DNA of 64,000 bases from Cocos nucifera. Lineage: Eukaryota > Streptophyta > Magnoliopsida > Arecales > Arecaceae. The stretch spans positions 7,053,115 to 7,117,114 of the forward strand of contig QRFJ01000006.1 of NCBI GenBank assembly GCA_006176705.1, read 5' to 3'. Position numbers and translations under genes: made by a program. Positions 37,880-49,672 of the stretch are shown here, one piece after another; the stretch's first letter is position 1; each line of letters starts with the position of its first letter. Below the pieces are notes generated by a model. The model searched no databases and was not told where the DNA came from. It saw only the letters and a program-made list of their open reading frames with translations.

Positions 37880-39125
37880 GACCTCCAACTTCAGTTCTCG
37901 CTTTTAATTGATTTTTTAAACTTTAAAATTTTTAATTAGATCCTTAAAACTTTTGCTTGTGTTTTAATATCACCCTTTCGCCCGCTTCTATCGGACATCG
38001 AAATCCTACATGGGATGTGCATGCGGCATTTTTTCTTCGTTGGAACTTGGAACCAAGGTCAACATGTTCGTGATGATATGGTATAATGTATAGATATTTT
38101 AATTTTGATGATACGGTACACAGCTGATCATGTAGCACATGTCATAATAAAACTTTTTATCCAAAAATATTCAATCAGTAACACATTAATTATCATCTAT
38201 ATATTATAAATTATATTTTGATCTTCTAAATTATATAAATATTTTTAAATAATTTTTATAATTTAAAACTTTTTAATTAGATCTTTTGATTTTCAAATAT
38301 AATTTAATATAGTCTTTTTGGCCAATTTCAGTCAGTTTTTGATACAAGGAATAGTTGAAACCTCTGGTTAGGACCCATACGCCCGCACGACCCCCCCAAC
38401 CCGCTCCTCGACCTCTTCGTTGTCTTCAGCATCCGACCCCTGTGCCCCGCCCCCTACTCCTCCACCCTTGGCCCTCTAACCCCCTCCTTCTGCTACACTT
38501 TCATTGTGGTGCTGACCTCTTTCACCAGCTCTTCGCCCTTCCTTTATCAACGAGCCCACCACTCGAGCTTATCATCACCTTACTCCTCTGCCTCCTCATG
38601 CAACCGTCTTCCTTCCTTCTCTCTCTATCTCTTGTCCTATCGACATGAAAAAGAATATCACATGTGCATCACATACAACTTTCCGGTACTAAAAACTAGC
38701 TAGAATTGGTTGAGAAGGCTATATTGAATCATATTTAAAAATTAAGGGATCCAATTATAGATTTTTAAATTATAAAGATATTTTAAAAATATCTATAAAA
38801 TTTAAAAGATAAAAAATATAATTTATAATATATGAATAATAACATAGCATATAAATGATGATGTCGTTGACGTTTTTTGGCAGAAAATTTTATTATCATG
38901 TATTGTATGCCACATTATCATGCATATAGCCCATTATCAAAATAAAATTTTTCATCAGTAATGTAATATTATCATCCATATATTGGTATTGGTGCTAGTA
39001 AAAAAAAGAACATCATGTGTGTATCACACGAAATTTTTTGGTATCAAAAATTGGTCCAAATTGGTCAAAAGGATGATATTAAAATACAAGTAAAACTCAA
39101 AGGATCAAATTAGAATTTTTTTGGA
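37880..39125. mobile_element. Foldback (Mutator-like?) element with GC-rich cargo
   Basis: Long imperfect inverted repeats of about 150 bp: the arm at about 38190-38345 matches the reverse complement of 38680-38860 (shared tatattataaattatattt and tttaatatagtctttttgg-like words). An outer pair (about 37925-37980 against about 39050-39120) shares gtgttttaatatcaccctt-like sequence. Between the inner arms lies 38370-38650, a GC-rich Pro/Ser/Leu-coding-like segment very unlike the arms. Long arms plus a captured GC-rich fragment are typical of Pack-MULE elements, but target duplications were not confirmed. Confidence 0.6.
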
Positions 39126-40624
39126 TATTCATCATCCCTCTCTTTCTCTTAATTTCATTTTTTTACCATCTTCAGCTTTATTTATAATTGCTTAGACGTA
39201 GTACTAAATATATGTCCATATGGATTTTCATATATTTTATCCATTTAAATCCTACCGTTCTTGCTAGATTGAGAATCTAAATCCATACATTTGTAATAAT
39301 CCACACGATCTCATCTAAAAAGATTATTCGAAAGATATTATTTATATTTTTTGATTTTATATGAATATTTAAAATTTTTTTAGCAAATAATCAATGTAGA
39401 TTAAATGCGCATCGATACAGATCCTCACAATTACTTTCAATCTGATATTGCTTGCTGCCTCTTTCTTTTTGATGTTTCTTTCTAGTCGTTAATGTGGTTA
39501 CGTGTGTTTTTTTGGTGGATGCTCCTTATCCATTACTTGCAACCAGTTTACCTTTATGTTTTTATTTCCTCTGGCTCGTTACAAGAATTACAGCATTTAC
39601 AAGTCTACTGAAGTTACAGTTACATTTTCCAACTTAGTTGTTCTTCGTCTGCTTTTCTGTTACTTCTACATGGGTAATATACTACTTTTTTGTTTCTTTC
39701 CACTGCTTCAGACAACGTGTTGATGTATGGGCTGATTCATTGTATGTTGGTTTTCTTGGCCGATCTTTCTTATCTCCTTGTTTTAGCCATAGCTACTGTC
39801 GTGGCAGTTCTACAGGTTGGGTTATCTACTTTTATGGATCTTCGAGGATAATATTTGATTATAAAAATTTTTAATATTAATTTATAAAAAATATATGATT
39901 ATAAATATGATAGTATTTTTAAATAATATTTGATTTAATTGCTTTAACTGCTACAGTAAGTTATATTAATGGTTACAAATTATCGGATGATTCAAAACTG
40001 TTAGCATAAATTTGTGTATACTAACATTCACCAAAATCATGATAATAGCTTTTAGCAATGCTACCTATTGCTGCGATGCACCAATCATTGGTATAGGCTT
40101 TACTAATGATTTTCTATATTTTTTTGCCATGGTTTTGCTATCATAGATCTTTTTTGTTGTAGTGTGTTGATTCAATATTGTATACTGATTTCCTTGGCCG
40201 ATCCTTCTTATCCCCTTGTTATAGCTATAGCTACTGTCATGGCTGTTCTATAGATTGGGTTATCTACTTTAATTGCTTATGGGTCTTTGCCGACTATCTA
40301 CACGATCATAATTAGAAGGTTTTATTAGACATATGGAGTTTTATAACATTCAACTTCTTCAGTATGCTGTATGCTTTGTCTATCATACTGGATGCCTCAT
40401 CATCTATTTACCTTGCTCTACATCAATCCATGCGGCTCTTCTCATTATATATCAGATGGGAAGGACTTCTTCACTATTTCGGAGCTTCTTATGCATCGTG
40501 GCATCAATGGTTATTCATTAAATAGCAAGGATTTTGGGGTCAGGTGTTTTGATAGTACTGCCCTGGGTTTAGTCTTGTAGGCTATATTTCTTCAGGCACT
40601 GCAAAGCTATGGCTTTATGAAAAT
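39126..40624. other. Unassigned region with an internal direct repeat
   Basis: Two related blocks of about 110 bp (39718-39834 and 40165-40271) share cttggccgatc, ctatagctactgtc and ttgggttatctact words. Short open frames here (e.g. 40371-40580) have no recognised family. Sequence to the right of retroelement B (46926 on) appears to be its continuation. Confidence 0.5.
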
Positions 40625-41797
40625 TATTGATGCAGAATTTAGTTGATGTCGGGATGAACTGAAGTGGAGAAGGACGAGGTTGTCGTCGGTGACCTACAAA
40701 ATAAAATTCATCCGAAGTCGGTGGTGGTGGTTCCGACAGGATCATCCGACGATCAAGTCAGCTCTTCTGGCCAACAGAAATGGAGTGCTCAGATAAGAAT
40801 TCGGCAGAGTTTCGAAAAGAAGAAGAGAGCTTAGAGAAAATGTATCTGGAGGATTTCTTTTTATAGATGGAGTTTGATTGATGGTGATGGCTATACCATC
40901 TGGTAGCAGACCGCTCGATGCCGCATGAAGTCTGTCATGGAAAGGGGCTTCGCCTGTAGCAGACTGATGACGATCGTTCGTCGAGATTTAATAGTTGTAG
41001 TTCGGAGAAAGCAGGTGTTGGTTGGTGGATTTCGACATATATCAATTTCAAAGGAGTTCAGACTCTTGAAGGGAATACGTTTAGAGGAGATCATCCGGAA
41101 GCAATCCATTGGAGGAATCAGACTGAAGGAAAAGTTTGAAAGAAGTTCGGCTCTTAGAGAAGTTCGATCGAAGGAGAAGTCTAAAAAAATTTAGCTCATG
41201 GAGGAGTTCGGCTCCTGTTGAAATCCGACTGAAGAAGAGATCCGAAAGGAGTTCGGCTCTCATAGAAGTTCGACTGAAGAAAAAATTTGAAAGAAGTTTG
41301 GCTCCCATAGGAGTCCGACTGAAGAAGAAATTCGGAGGAAGTTCGATTTCCGTAGAAGCCCAACTAAAAAAAAAATTCAGAAGGAGTTCAGCTCGCATAG
41401 GAGCCCGACTGAAGGAGGGATCTGGAAGAAGTTTGACTCCCATAGAAGTTCGACTGAAGGAGAAGTTTGGCTGAAGGAAAAATTTGGCTCCCGTAGAAGT
41501 CCGACTGAAGGAGGAATCCGGAAGGAGTTCGGTTGCCGTAGAAGTCCGATTGAAGGAGGAATCCGGAAGAAGTTTGACTCCCATAGAAGTCCAACTGAAG
41601 GAGGGATCCGGAAGGAGTTCGGTTGGGGTTCGATCGTTGGAAAAGTTTGGTTGGATTCGACCATTGAAGGAGTTCAGTCACTGAATTAGTTCAACTGCTG
41701 GAGAGAAAATTTTTGATTGAAGCTCTTCCGTGATTACCAGCTGCATTAGGCTAAGCACCAGACTGAACTTCGGTGGGAGCGGGATTTATCCCCAACA
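40625..41797 (-). repeat. 3' LTR of retroelement B (1173 bp)
   Basis: Starts TGTTGGGGATAAATCCCGCT on the minus strand and ends ...CATCAATA. A CTATAAAAAG TATA motif lies near 40857-40866. Contains a run of about 45-bp repeats (41200-41640). Confidence 0.85.
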
Positions 41798-41879
41798 ATA
41801 GTTTCTCCACTTTCGAGTTCGAAACTCGAAGGAAGGGAGTACGAAAAGGGCGACTACCGAAGTTCTCTTTAGGGCTCTG

Positions 41880-42750
41880 CACCAGATCAAGTTGAAGCTC
41901 AAAGGAGATCTTATCTCCAGCCAAGGTTGACATTGAAGTTGAAGCTCGGAGGGATCTTGTCTCCAGCCGAGGTTGACGTTGAAGTTGAGGCTCGGAGGGA
42001 TCCCGTCTCTAGCCGAGGTCCAAGAAGATCTTATCTTTTGTTGACGTTGCGGTTAAAGCTTATGGAAGATCTTATCTTTTCCCGAGGTTGAAGAAGATCT
42101 TCTCTCCTATTGATGTAGACTTTGAAATTCGGGAGAGATCTTATCTTCAGCCGAGGTTGAAGTTGTAGTTGAAGTTTGGGGAAGATCTTATCTCCAACCA
42201 AGGTTGAAGAAGATCTTATCTCCTGATGACGTAGACGTTGACGCTCGGGGGAGATCTTATCTCCAGTCGAGATTGATGTTGGAATTAAAGCTCGAGGAAA
42301 ATCTTATCTCCAGTCGAGGTTGAAGAAGATCTTATTTTCTATTGACGTAGACGTTGAAGCTCGAAAGAGATCTTATCTTCAGCCAAGGTTGACGTTGAAG
42401 TTGAAGCTTGGAAGAGATCTTATCTCCAGTCGAGGTTGAAAGAGATCTTATCTCCTGATGATGTAGACGTTGATGCTCGCAGAAAATCTTATCTCCAATC
42501 GAGGTTGATGTTGAAATTAAAGCTCGAGGGAGATCTTATCTCCAGCCAAGATTAAAGAAGATCTTCTCTCCTGATGACTTAGACGTTGACGCTCGGAGGA
42601 GATCTTATCTCTAGCTGAGGTTGATGTTGAAATTGAAGCTTGGAGGAGATCTTATCTCCAATCGAGATTGAAGTTGTAGTTAAAGCTCGGGAGAGATCTT
42701 ATCTCCAGCCGAGGTTGAAGAATATCTTATCTCCTATTGTTGTAAGGCAC
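41880..42750 (-). repeat. GAGATCTTATCTCC tandem array (copy B, unit type 1)
   Basis: About 22 units of variable length (about 30-50 bp) around the near-palindrome, with cagccgaggttgaag and gacgtagacgttgaagctcg spacers. Confidence 0.93.
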
Positions 42751-43430
42751 AATGGGACCGTCGTCGGGACCTTTCCTCTCATTTCATCTAAAATGAATGA
42801 GACCTTCGACTTTGCTCATGTTAGGATGAGGTCCTTCTCCTATTTCTAATAGGCTATGGGGGCACATAAGGATCGTTGTCAGGGCCTCTCCCTCAATCTC
42901 GTCTAAAATAAATGAGGCTTTCAACTTTACTCATGTTAGGATGAGGTTCTCCTCCTATTCCTAACGGACTGTGGGGGCACATAAGGACCGTTGTCAGGAC
43001 CTCTCTCCCTCATCTCGTCTAAAATGAACAAGGCCTTCGACTTTGCTCACGTTAGGACGAGGTTCTCCTCATGTTCCTAATGGACTGTGGGGCACATAAG
43101 GATCATTGTCAGGGCCTCTCCCCCCATCTCGTCTAAAATGAATGAGGCCTTCGACTTTGCTCACGTTAGGATGAGGTTCTTCTCCTATTTCTAATGGACT
43201 GTGGGGGCATATAAGGGCGTTGTTAGGGCCTCTCCCCCATCTCGTCTAAAATGAACGAGGCCTTCGACTTTGCTTGCGTTAGGATGAGGTTCTTCTCCTA
43301 TTTCTAACGGACTATGGGGGTATATAAGGGCCATTTTCAGGGTCTCTCCTTCTATCTCATCTAAAATGAACGAGGCCTTCGACTTGCTCATGTTAGGACG
43401 AGGTTCTTCTTCTGTTTCTAACATGGCCAC
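42750..43430 (-). repeat. About 115-bp tandem array (copy B, unit type 2), 6 copies
   Basis: Landmark tctaaaatgaa recurs at roughly 42786, 42901, 43019, 43131, 43247 and 43360 (spacing 112-118 bp). Each unit also has gttaggatgaggttctcctc and gtgggggcacataagg. The same unit is single in copy C and partial/interspersed in copy A. Confidence 0.93.
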
Positions 43431-43799
43431 TATTGATTGCTTCTTCTCTGTCATCAGGTAATTTTTGCACCGAAAAATAATAATGTTAAAATAGAAAAAT
43501 TTTATTGAAGAAAAATTATCGATAGTATATTCTCAGATTCTCTGAGTCTCAAGTTTGTGGGAGCATTGTTCCTCCGAGCTTCTTTAGATAGTAAGTTCTG
43601 GACCGGATGACCTTCTCTATTTCATATGGACCTTTTCAATTCGGGACAAGTTTTTTCTAGCTCTGAGGCTGAGAGATGGTGACTCACCAAAGTACTAGAC
43701 CCATCAGAGATAGTATTGATGATGCCGGGAGGCGGTCGATCTTCTTATTATTTCTTCCTCATTGGTGGTTCTAGCTACAGTAGCGCCATTGGCTTGCTT

Positions 43800-45550
43800 C
43801 AGTTCGACGTCTGTGGAGCATTAAGGGGGGCATAGTTATGAAATCTTTTGGGGAGAACTTCTTCGTATCCTTCTGTCGGGGCTTTCTTGATGATGAGCTC
43901 GAGGAGTTCGAACTTGTTTATACTCGGGGGGAGTCCATGAGCGTGGTCGAGCTTCATTCGGCTCTCTTGTGAAACCTCATGGGGAGAGAACTTCATGCCC
44001 TTTTATCGGAGCTTCCTTGACGACAAGCTCGAGGAGGAGTTTGACCTCACTTACACTCAGGGAGAGTCCGTGAGCATGGCCGAGCTTCATTCGGCCCATC
44101 TGTGAAACCTCCTAGGGGAAGAACTTCGTGCCCTTTTGTGGGAACTTCTTTGATGACGAGCTCACGGAGGAATTCGGGCTCGCTTGCGCTTGGGTGGAGG
44201 TCCGTGAGCATGGTCGAGCTTCATTCGGCCCTTCTGTGAAACCTCCTAAGGGGAGAACTTCGTGTCCTTTTGTCGGAGCTTCTTTGATGACGAGCTCAAG
44301 GGGGAGTTCGGCCTCGTTTGTGCTCGAAGAAAGTTCGTGAGCACGGTCGAACTTCATTCAATCCTGCATCAGCCGTAGATTTGCTAGATTCGTCCACCTG
44401 CCGCTCTCCTACGACTTCTTCATTCTTCAATTTGAAGGTTTTTTTCACATGGGCATATCCCTCGGCCCGAGCTAGCAGATCGACAAAATTTTTAGGATAC
44501 TTCTTCTTCAGAAAAAATAATAAATCATTCTTCCGAAGGCCATCCTTGAGTGTGGCCATCGCAATTGACTGATCCAGATTTCGGACCTCCAACGCAGCAG
44601 CATTAAACTGGGTGACATAAGTCTGGATGAATTTTTTCTCCTACTTGATGTTCATCAGTAAATTCGAACCTCAGCACGGACATTGGCTGCTGACGAAGTG
44701 AACCATAAACTGATGGCTCATCTGATCAAAGAAAAAAATCATATCCAACTTCAATGTCGAGTACCAGTATCTTGCTGCTTTCTTTAAGGTAGATGAGAAA
44801 GCTCAGCATAATATGGCATCTGGTGCATCATAGAGCAGCATCATGGTCCAAAAGACTTTCAGATGATCGACTGGATCAGAGGTTCCATCGTAGCTTTTAA
44901 ATTGAAGGAGCTTAAAGTTTAGAAGAACAGACTCTTGCATAATTTGGAAAGAAAAAGAGGGATCGGTGCGGACGTCATCATGGTGAGCTGGGGCGACGTG
45001 GCCGAGCTCCTCAATTTGTCGATCCATCTCCAGTAGTTTCTGATCGAGGTCGTCAACTCGATCGCAAGTCTGAGGAGGCTTCCGAATGTGGATGGAGAAA
45101 GTTTCTTCCGAAGAAGAAACATGATCCAAGCAAAGATCCTCTGCTCTCTGTTTTTTCTTTCTTAGGGCAACAGGCATGCTAGCCCAAGTGCCCCTCCTTG
45201 GGACTGACTCCTGACATCTCGATGGCGGGTTTTTTAATGGGATTGCCATCGGAGGCTGTCGCATGGCCTGCACCATTTCGGTGAGGCTCTAAAACCACTG
45301 CATCAATAGATTAAACTGCTCCGAATCTACCATGGCTGTCAGTGAAGGTGGTGACTGAAGCGTCGGGATAGAGTAGGAATAGATTGATTTGGCTCAGACC
45401 TGATGATAGAAGTGGTAGATCTTTGGATAGTTGCCTTCTTTGGAGGCATTTTCTGGGATCGAGGAAGATGGTGGAGATGAACCTTGAAGGAGGAGGTCGA
45501 CAGGATCAACTGAGCACTCTTTTAAGAATATGGGTACCTCAAAGATAGAG
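43800..45550 (-). pseudogene. Degenerate gag with capsid-like core, retroelement B
   Basis: Frames 45276-44803 and 44592-44296 preserve a retrotransposon gag core: LLQFKSYDGTSDPVDHLKVF, MMLLYDAPDAILCRAF, then FNAAALEVRNLDQSIAMATL, YPKNFVDLLARAEGYAHVKK. Stops and frameshifts separate the pieces (e.g. between 44803 and 44592). Downstream, 44360-43800 consists of repeats of the ELPLELVIKEAPTKGHEVLP type. The Cys/His motif seen in copy A is not found. Non-functional. Confidence 0.85.
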
Positions 45551-45573
45551 GTCCTTCCTCTAGCGCCAATTCT

Positions 45574-46925
45574 GTTGGTGCAGAATCTGGTTGATATTAG
45601 AACGAGCTGGAGTAGAGGAGGACGAGGTCGCATTTGGTAATCTGCAAAATAAAGTTCCATCCTGAGTTGGTAGTGGTGGCTCCGGTAGGATCCTCCGACG
45701 ATCAAGTCAGCTCTTCTGACCAACAGAAATGGAGTGCTCAGGTAAGAGTTCGACAGAATTTCAGGAAGAAGAAGAGAGCTTAGAAAAAATATATCTGGAG
45801 GATTCCATTTTATAGATAGAGCTTGATTAATGGTGACGACCATACCGTTTGATAGCGGACTGCTTGAGACCGCATGGAGTCTATCACGGAGGGAGGCGAT
45901 GCGCTCGAGATCGCATGGAGTCTATCACGGAGGGAGGCGCCGCCTGTAGCATCGCCTATAGCAGACTGATGGCGATCGTTCATCGAGATTAAATAGCCAT
46001 AGCTTGGAGGAAATAGGCGTTGGTTGGTGGACTTCGATATATATCAATTCCAGAGGAGTTTGGATTCTTGAAGGAAATACGTCTGGAGAGGATCATCCGG
46101 AAGCAATCCATTGGAGGAATCCAACTGAAAGAGAAGTCCGGAAGGAGTTTGGCTCTTAGAGAAGTTCGATCGAAGAAAAAGTCTGAAAATAGTTCGGCTC
46201 TTGAAAGAGTTCGGCTAAAGGAGAAGTATGGAAGGAGTTCGGATCCTGTAGAAACTTGACTGAAGGAGGAGTCTGAGAGGAGTTCGGCTCATGTAGAAAT
46301 CCGACTGAAGGAGGGATCTGGAAGGAGTTCGGCTCCCGTAGAAGCCTGATTGGAGGAGAAATTTGAAGTTTGGCTTTCATAGAAGTCCGACTGAAAGAAA
46401 AATTCGGAGAAAGTTCGGCTTCCGTAGAAGTTCGATTGAAAGAAAAATTTGGAGAAAGTTTGGCTCCTGTAGAAGCCCGATTGAAGAAGAAATCCGGAAG
46501 GGGTTCAGCTTCCGTAGGAGTTCAACTGAAGGAGAAATCCGGAAGAAGTTCGGCTCTCGTAGAAGTTCGACTGAAAGAGGAATCCGGAAGGAGTTCAGCT
46601 CCCGTAGAAGTTCGACTGAAGGAGAAGTTCGGCTCCCATAAAAGTCCGACTGAAGAAGAAATTTGGAAGAAGTTCGGCTCTCCTAGAAGTCCGATTGAAG
46701 GAGTAATCCGGAAGGAGTTCGGCTCTCGTAGAAGTCCGACTGAATGGGAGATCCGAAAGGAGTTCGGCTGGGGTTCGGTTGTTGAAAAAATTCGGTTGGA
46801 TTCGGCCACTGAATGAGTTCGACCGTTGGAGAGAAAATTTTTGATTGAAGCTCTTTCGTAATTACCAGCTGCATTAAGCTAAGCATCAAGCTGAACTTCA
46901 ATGAAAGCAGAATTTATCCCCAACA
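45574..46925 (-). repeat. 5' LTR of retroelement B (1352 bp)
   Basis: Minus-strand ends TGTTGGGGATAAATTC and ...CACCAACA. It contains an expanded run of about 45-bp units (gaagtccgactgaaggagga plus aatccggaaggagttcggct) between about 46100 and 46760. It is 179 bp longer than its partner LTR, mainly because of extra repeat units. The frame at 46370-46816 is this repeat translated in 15-residue steps. Confidence 0.87.
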
Positions 46926-48620
46926 GAAACAATGCTATATTTCTTCAGGCACTGCAAAGCTATGGCTTCATGGGAACAATGCTCATATACTTCATCACAG
47001 TACTTTATTCTTCGCAGTTATATCTATAGTTGGTTCTGTCTATCTGGGCCTATTGGCCATTGCTACATGAAACATATATTCTCTGGATCTCGTTTTTGAT
47101 TCAGCCTCTTACCATCCAACAAGCATACAGGCTTTCGTTCATTATCGAGCTGATTCGTTTCTCACAGTTTAGCTGCCTCTGTACATTTAGGTTTACTACT
47201 GTACATAATCTATTCTGTCTTATGTGTACGCTTGATCTTATGTATCTAATACAGCTTTGGCCTTGGTTTACCTAAAAAGATAAATTTGAAGTTTAAGAAT
47301 TATTTAAAAGTATAATCTAAGAACATAATTTATTCTGCAAGCTTTCTTTTGTTCTGTTCTGCTATTGTTTCCCCAACCGCGGCGCGGTTTTGGGGTTGGG
47401 ACGCATGTTAGGAGTGCGCGTGGGGCGGTGCGAGAACCGAGACAGCGTGCGGCCGCCGCAAGCCACCGCAAATGACTGCCGTGGCAGCAGAAATATGCTT
47501 CCGTGTTCCCAAATTCCGGCATAAAATTTAGTTCACCACACGGGGCAGCTGACCGCTGGCTCAAGATTCCGCCGCCGTGGTATCGCGGAAGATCAGTTTT
47601 GGAAACTCCAAATTAGTCCAATAAATTTATATTGCGTATCTCCTAGTTATATATACTAGTTATGTACCCGCACGGTATGATATTATTTTAAAATTTATTA
47701 TATAAATTTAAATACAACATATAATTAAATTATATATAATATATTTATTTATATATATTATTAAAATAATATATGCTAAATTAAATTTATGCTCATTCTC
47801 AGGGTTACTAAGAAAGTGATGCTAAATCCTAATGAGTTTGTACGTAGTTATCTAAATCTTGACATATCATCCATAAAATATCATAATATCAATTCCATAT
47901 TACTTCTCATTCCTTTGTTTTATGCTATACACCTAATGATCACATATATTTTATCATTTTTTCAAAAAGTTCAAGAAGGCTAATATATCAAACTAAATTG
48001 CAGTTGTATTGAAGAAAACAAAAACAACATGTTCATATATCCACCAAATAACATATCTGTATAAATAGCTAGCATATCCACATATGCGGATTGCTCAATC
48101 CACAACAAAAATAACTAGCATATCTAAATAAGTCTAGAAAATAAAAAAAATAATAATAAGTTTTTCTTAACTAAATAATATAAATCATCATTTTCTAAGT
48201 TTTCGACTAATCTTTCTCAATCTTTATGATCATTTTCATTTTGTTGCTTCTCATTTGTGCTGTAGGATCCTTTTCCTAAATACTACCATCCATATTAGCT
48301 TTCATTATAGACTTAGCAGCCAATCTTTTCAAAAGGATCTTATTAGAAGAGATCACCTTAGTTTAATCAGACATTGAATCCTGCATTTAAAATTAAAAGG
48401 CTAATGTTACTATCTTGTACATATGAATCATATATAGTATTTAAGTATATTAAATGTATTTAAAGCCGCTATAGTCATATTGTCTCCAACTTGCTGAGAG
48501 GATTGTGCTAAGTCAACAGTCTCATCATATCCACCAAACTTCTTTTATAAAATTGCAGTTAATCATAGTTGTCAATGTAGAAATTATGCTAAACAAAAAG
48601 TAAGTATAAGGTTATATAGT
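46926..48620. other. Unassigned region between retroelements B and C
   Basis: 46934-46972 repeats the 39 bp found left of element B. A GC-rich patch at about 47370-47580 stands out from AT-rich DNA but has no recognised exon. The rest (47600-48620) is AT-rich without recognised features. Confidence 0.45.
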
Positions 48621-49541
48621 TATTGGGGATAAATCCCGCTCCTGCCAAAGTCCAGTTTGATGCACAGCCTAATACGGTCGGTAGTCATAGAAAAGTTTCA
48701 GCGGATGGATCTCAGTCGAACTCCTTCATTCGGCCGAACTTCTCAGCAGTCGAGCTTTAGTCGGATTCCCACGAGAGCCGAACTTCCTCCATGCTCTTTC
48801 AGCCAGATGCCTGTAGGAGCTGAACTCTTTTCAAGCTTCTCCTTCGGTCAGACTTCTTCAGGAGCCGGACTCCTCCCAGACATCCCCTTCGACCGTCCGA
48901 ACTTCTCAGCGATCGAGCTCCTTCCAAACTCCCCAACGATCGAGCCTTAGCCGCACTCCTCCAGCTAGACGCCTACGGAAGTTGAACTCTTTCCGAGCTT
49001 CCCCTTCAGGAGTTCGAACTTCTTTGGAATCGATATATGCCGAGGTTCACCAACCGACGTCTGCTTTCTCAGAGCTACCATCATTAAATTTGGCCGAACG
49101 GTCACCATCAATCTGCCATAGACGATGCTATAGACAATGCCCCCTTCGTGACTGACTCCGTTAAACCTCGAGCAACCCACCACTGTCAGATGGTATGGCT
49201 ATCACTATCGGCCTGACGATACCATCCTCTTCGCATCAAATTCGGTGCAGTCTCGAGCAGCCCGCCATCAGGCAGCTGTAGCTATCACCATCAAGCTCCG
49301 TCTATAAAAAGGACCCTCCAGATACGCTAACTCTAAGCTCTCCTCTCCTTCTCTAAGCTTTATGGAACTCATTTTCGAGCACTCCATTTCTATTGACCAG
49401 AGCTGGTTTGATCATCGATGGGTCCTGCCGGAGCCACCCCCCACTAACTTTGGACGAAACTTTATTTTGCAGGTCCCTGACAGTGACCTCATCCACCTCC
49501 ACTCTAGCTAGGTCCGGCGACGACCGATTTATGCACCAACA
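48621..49541 (+). repeat. 5' LTR of retroelement C (921 bp)
   Basis: Starts TATTGGGGATAAATCCCGCT and ends CACCAACA; TATA box CTATAAAAAGGACCC near 49301-49315. Confidence 0.92.
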
Positions 49542-49672
49542 GATTGGCGCTAGAAGAAGGGCATGAACCTTCGAGGTTCTCTTGTTCTTAAAGGAGTGCT
49601 CGGCGATGATTTCTCTCTTTCCTCTCTGGAAATCTCTCTTCTTCCTCTCTAGAGTTCTTTTCCAAAGAAAAA

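Larger units (their letters stand above)
40625..46925 (-). mobile_element. Non-autonomous Ty3/gypsy-like retroelement, copy B (complete ends)
   Basis: Minus strand: 5' LTR 46925-45574, primer-binding site at 45569 (TGGCGCTAGAGGAAGGA), gag-derived region 45550-43800, short pol 3' remnant about 43780-43500, array of about 115-bp units (43430-42750), array of GAGATCTTATCTCC units (42750-41880), polypurine tract (AAAGTGGAGAAAC, near 41800), 3' LTR 41797-40625. The immediate flanks are aaaat and gaaac, not a clean 5-bp duplication; a 39-bp host repeat flanks the element. Confidence 0.88.

Noticed and set aside
46370..46816. 148-codon frame with a regular 15-residue repeat (EVRLKEKFGESSAP-like)
   Set aside because: It is the translated 45-bp repeat inside the LTR of element B, on the strand opposite to the element.
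47304..47564. 86-codon minus-strand frame in a GC-rich patch
   Set aside because: Cys/Arg-rich but with no recognisable motif or neighbouring exon; GC content alone is not evidence.
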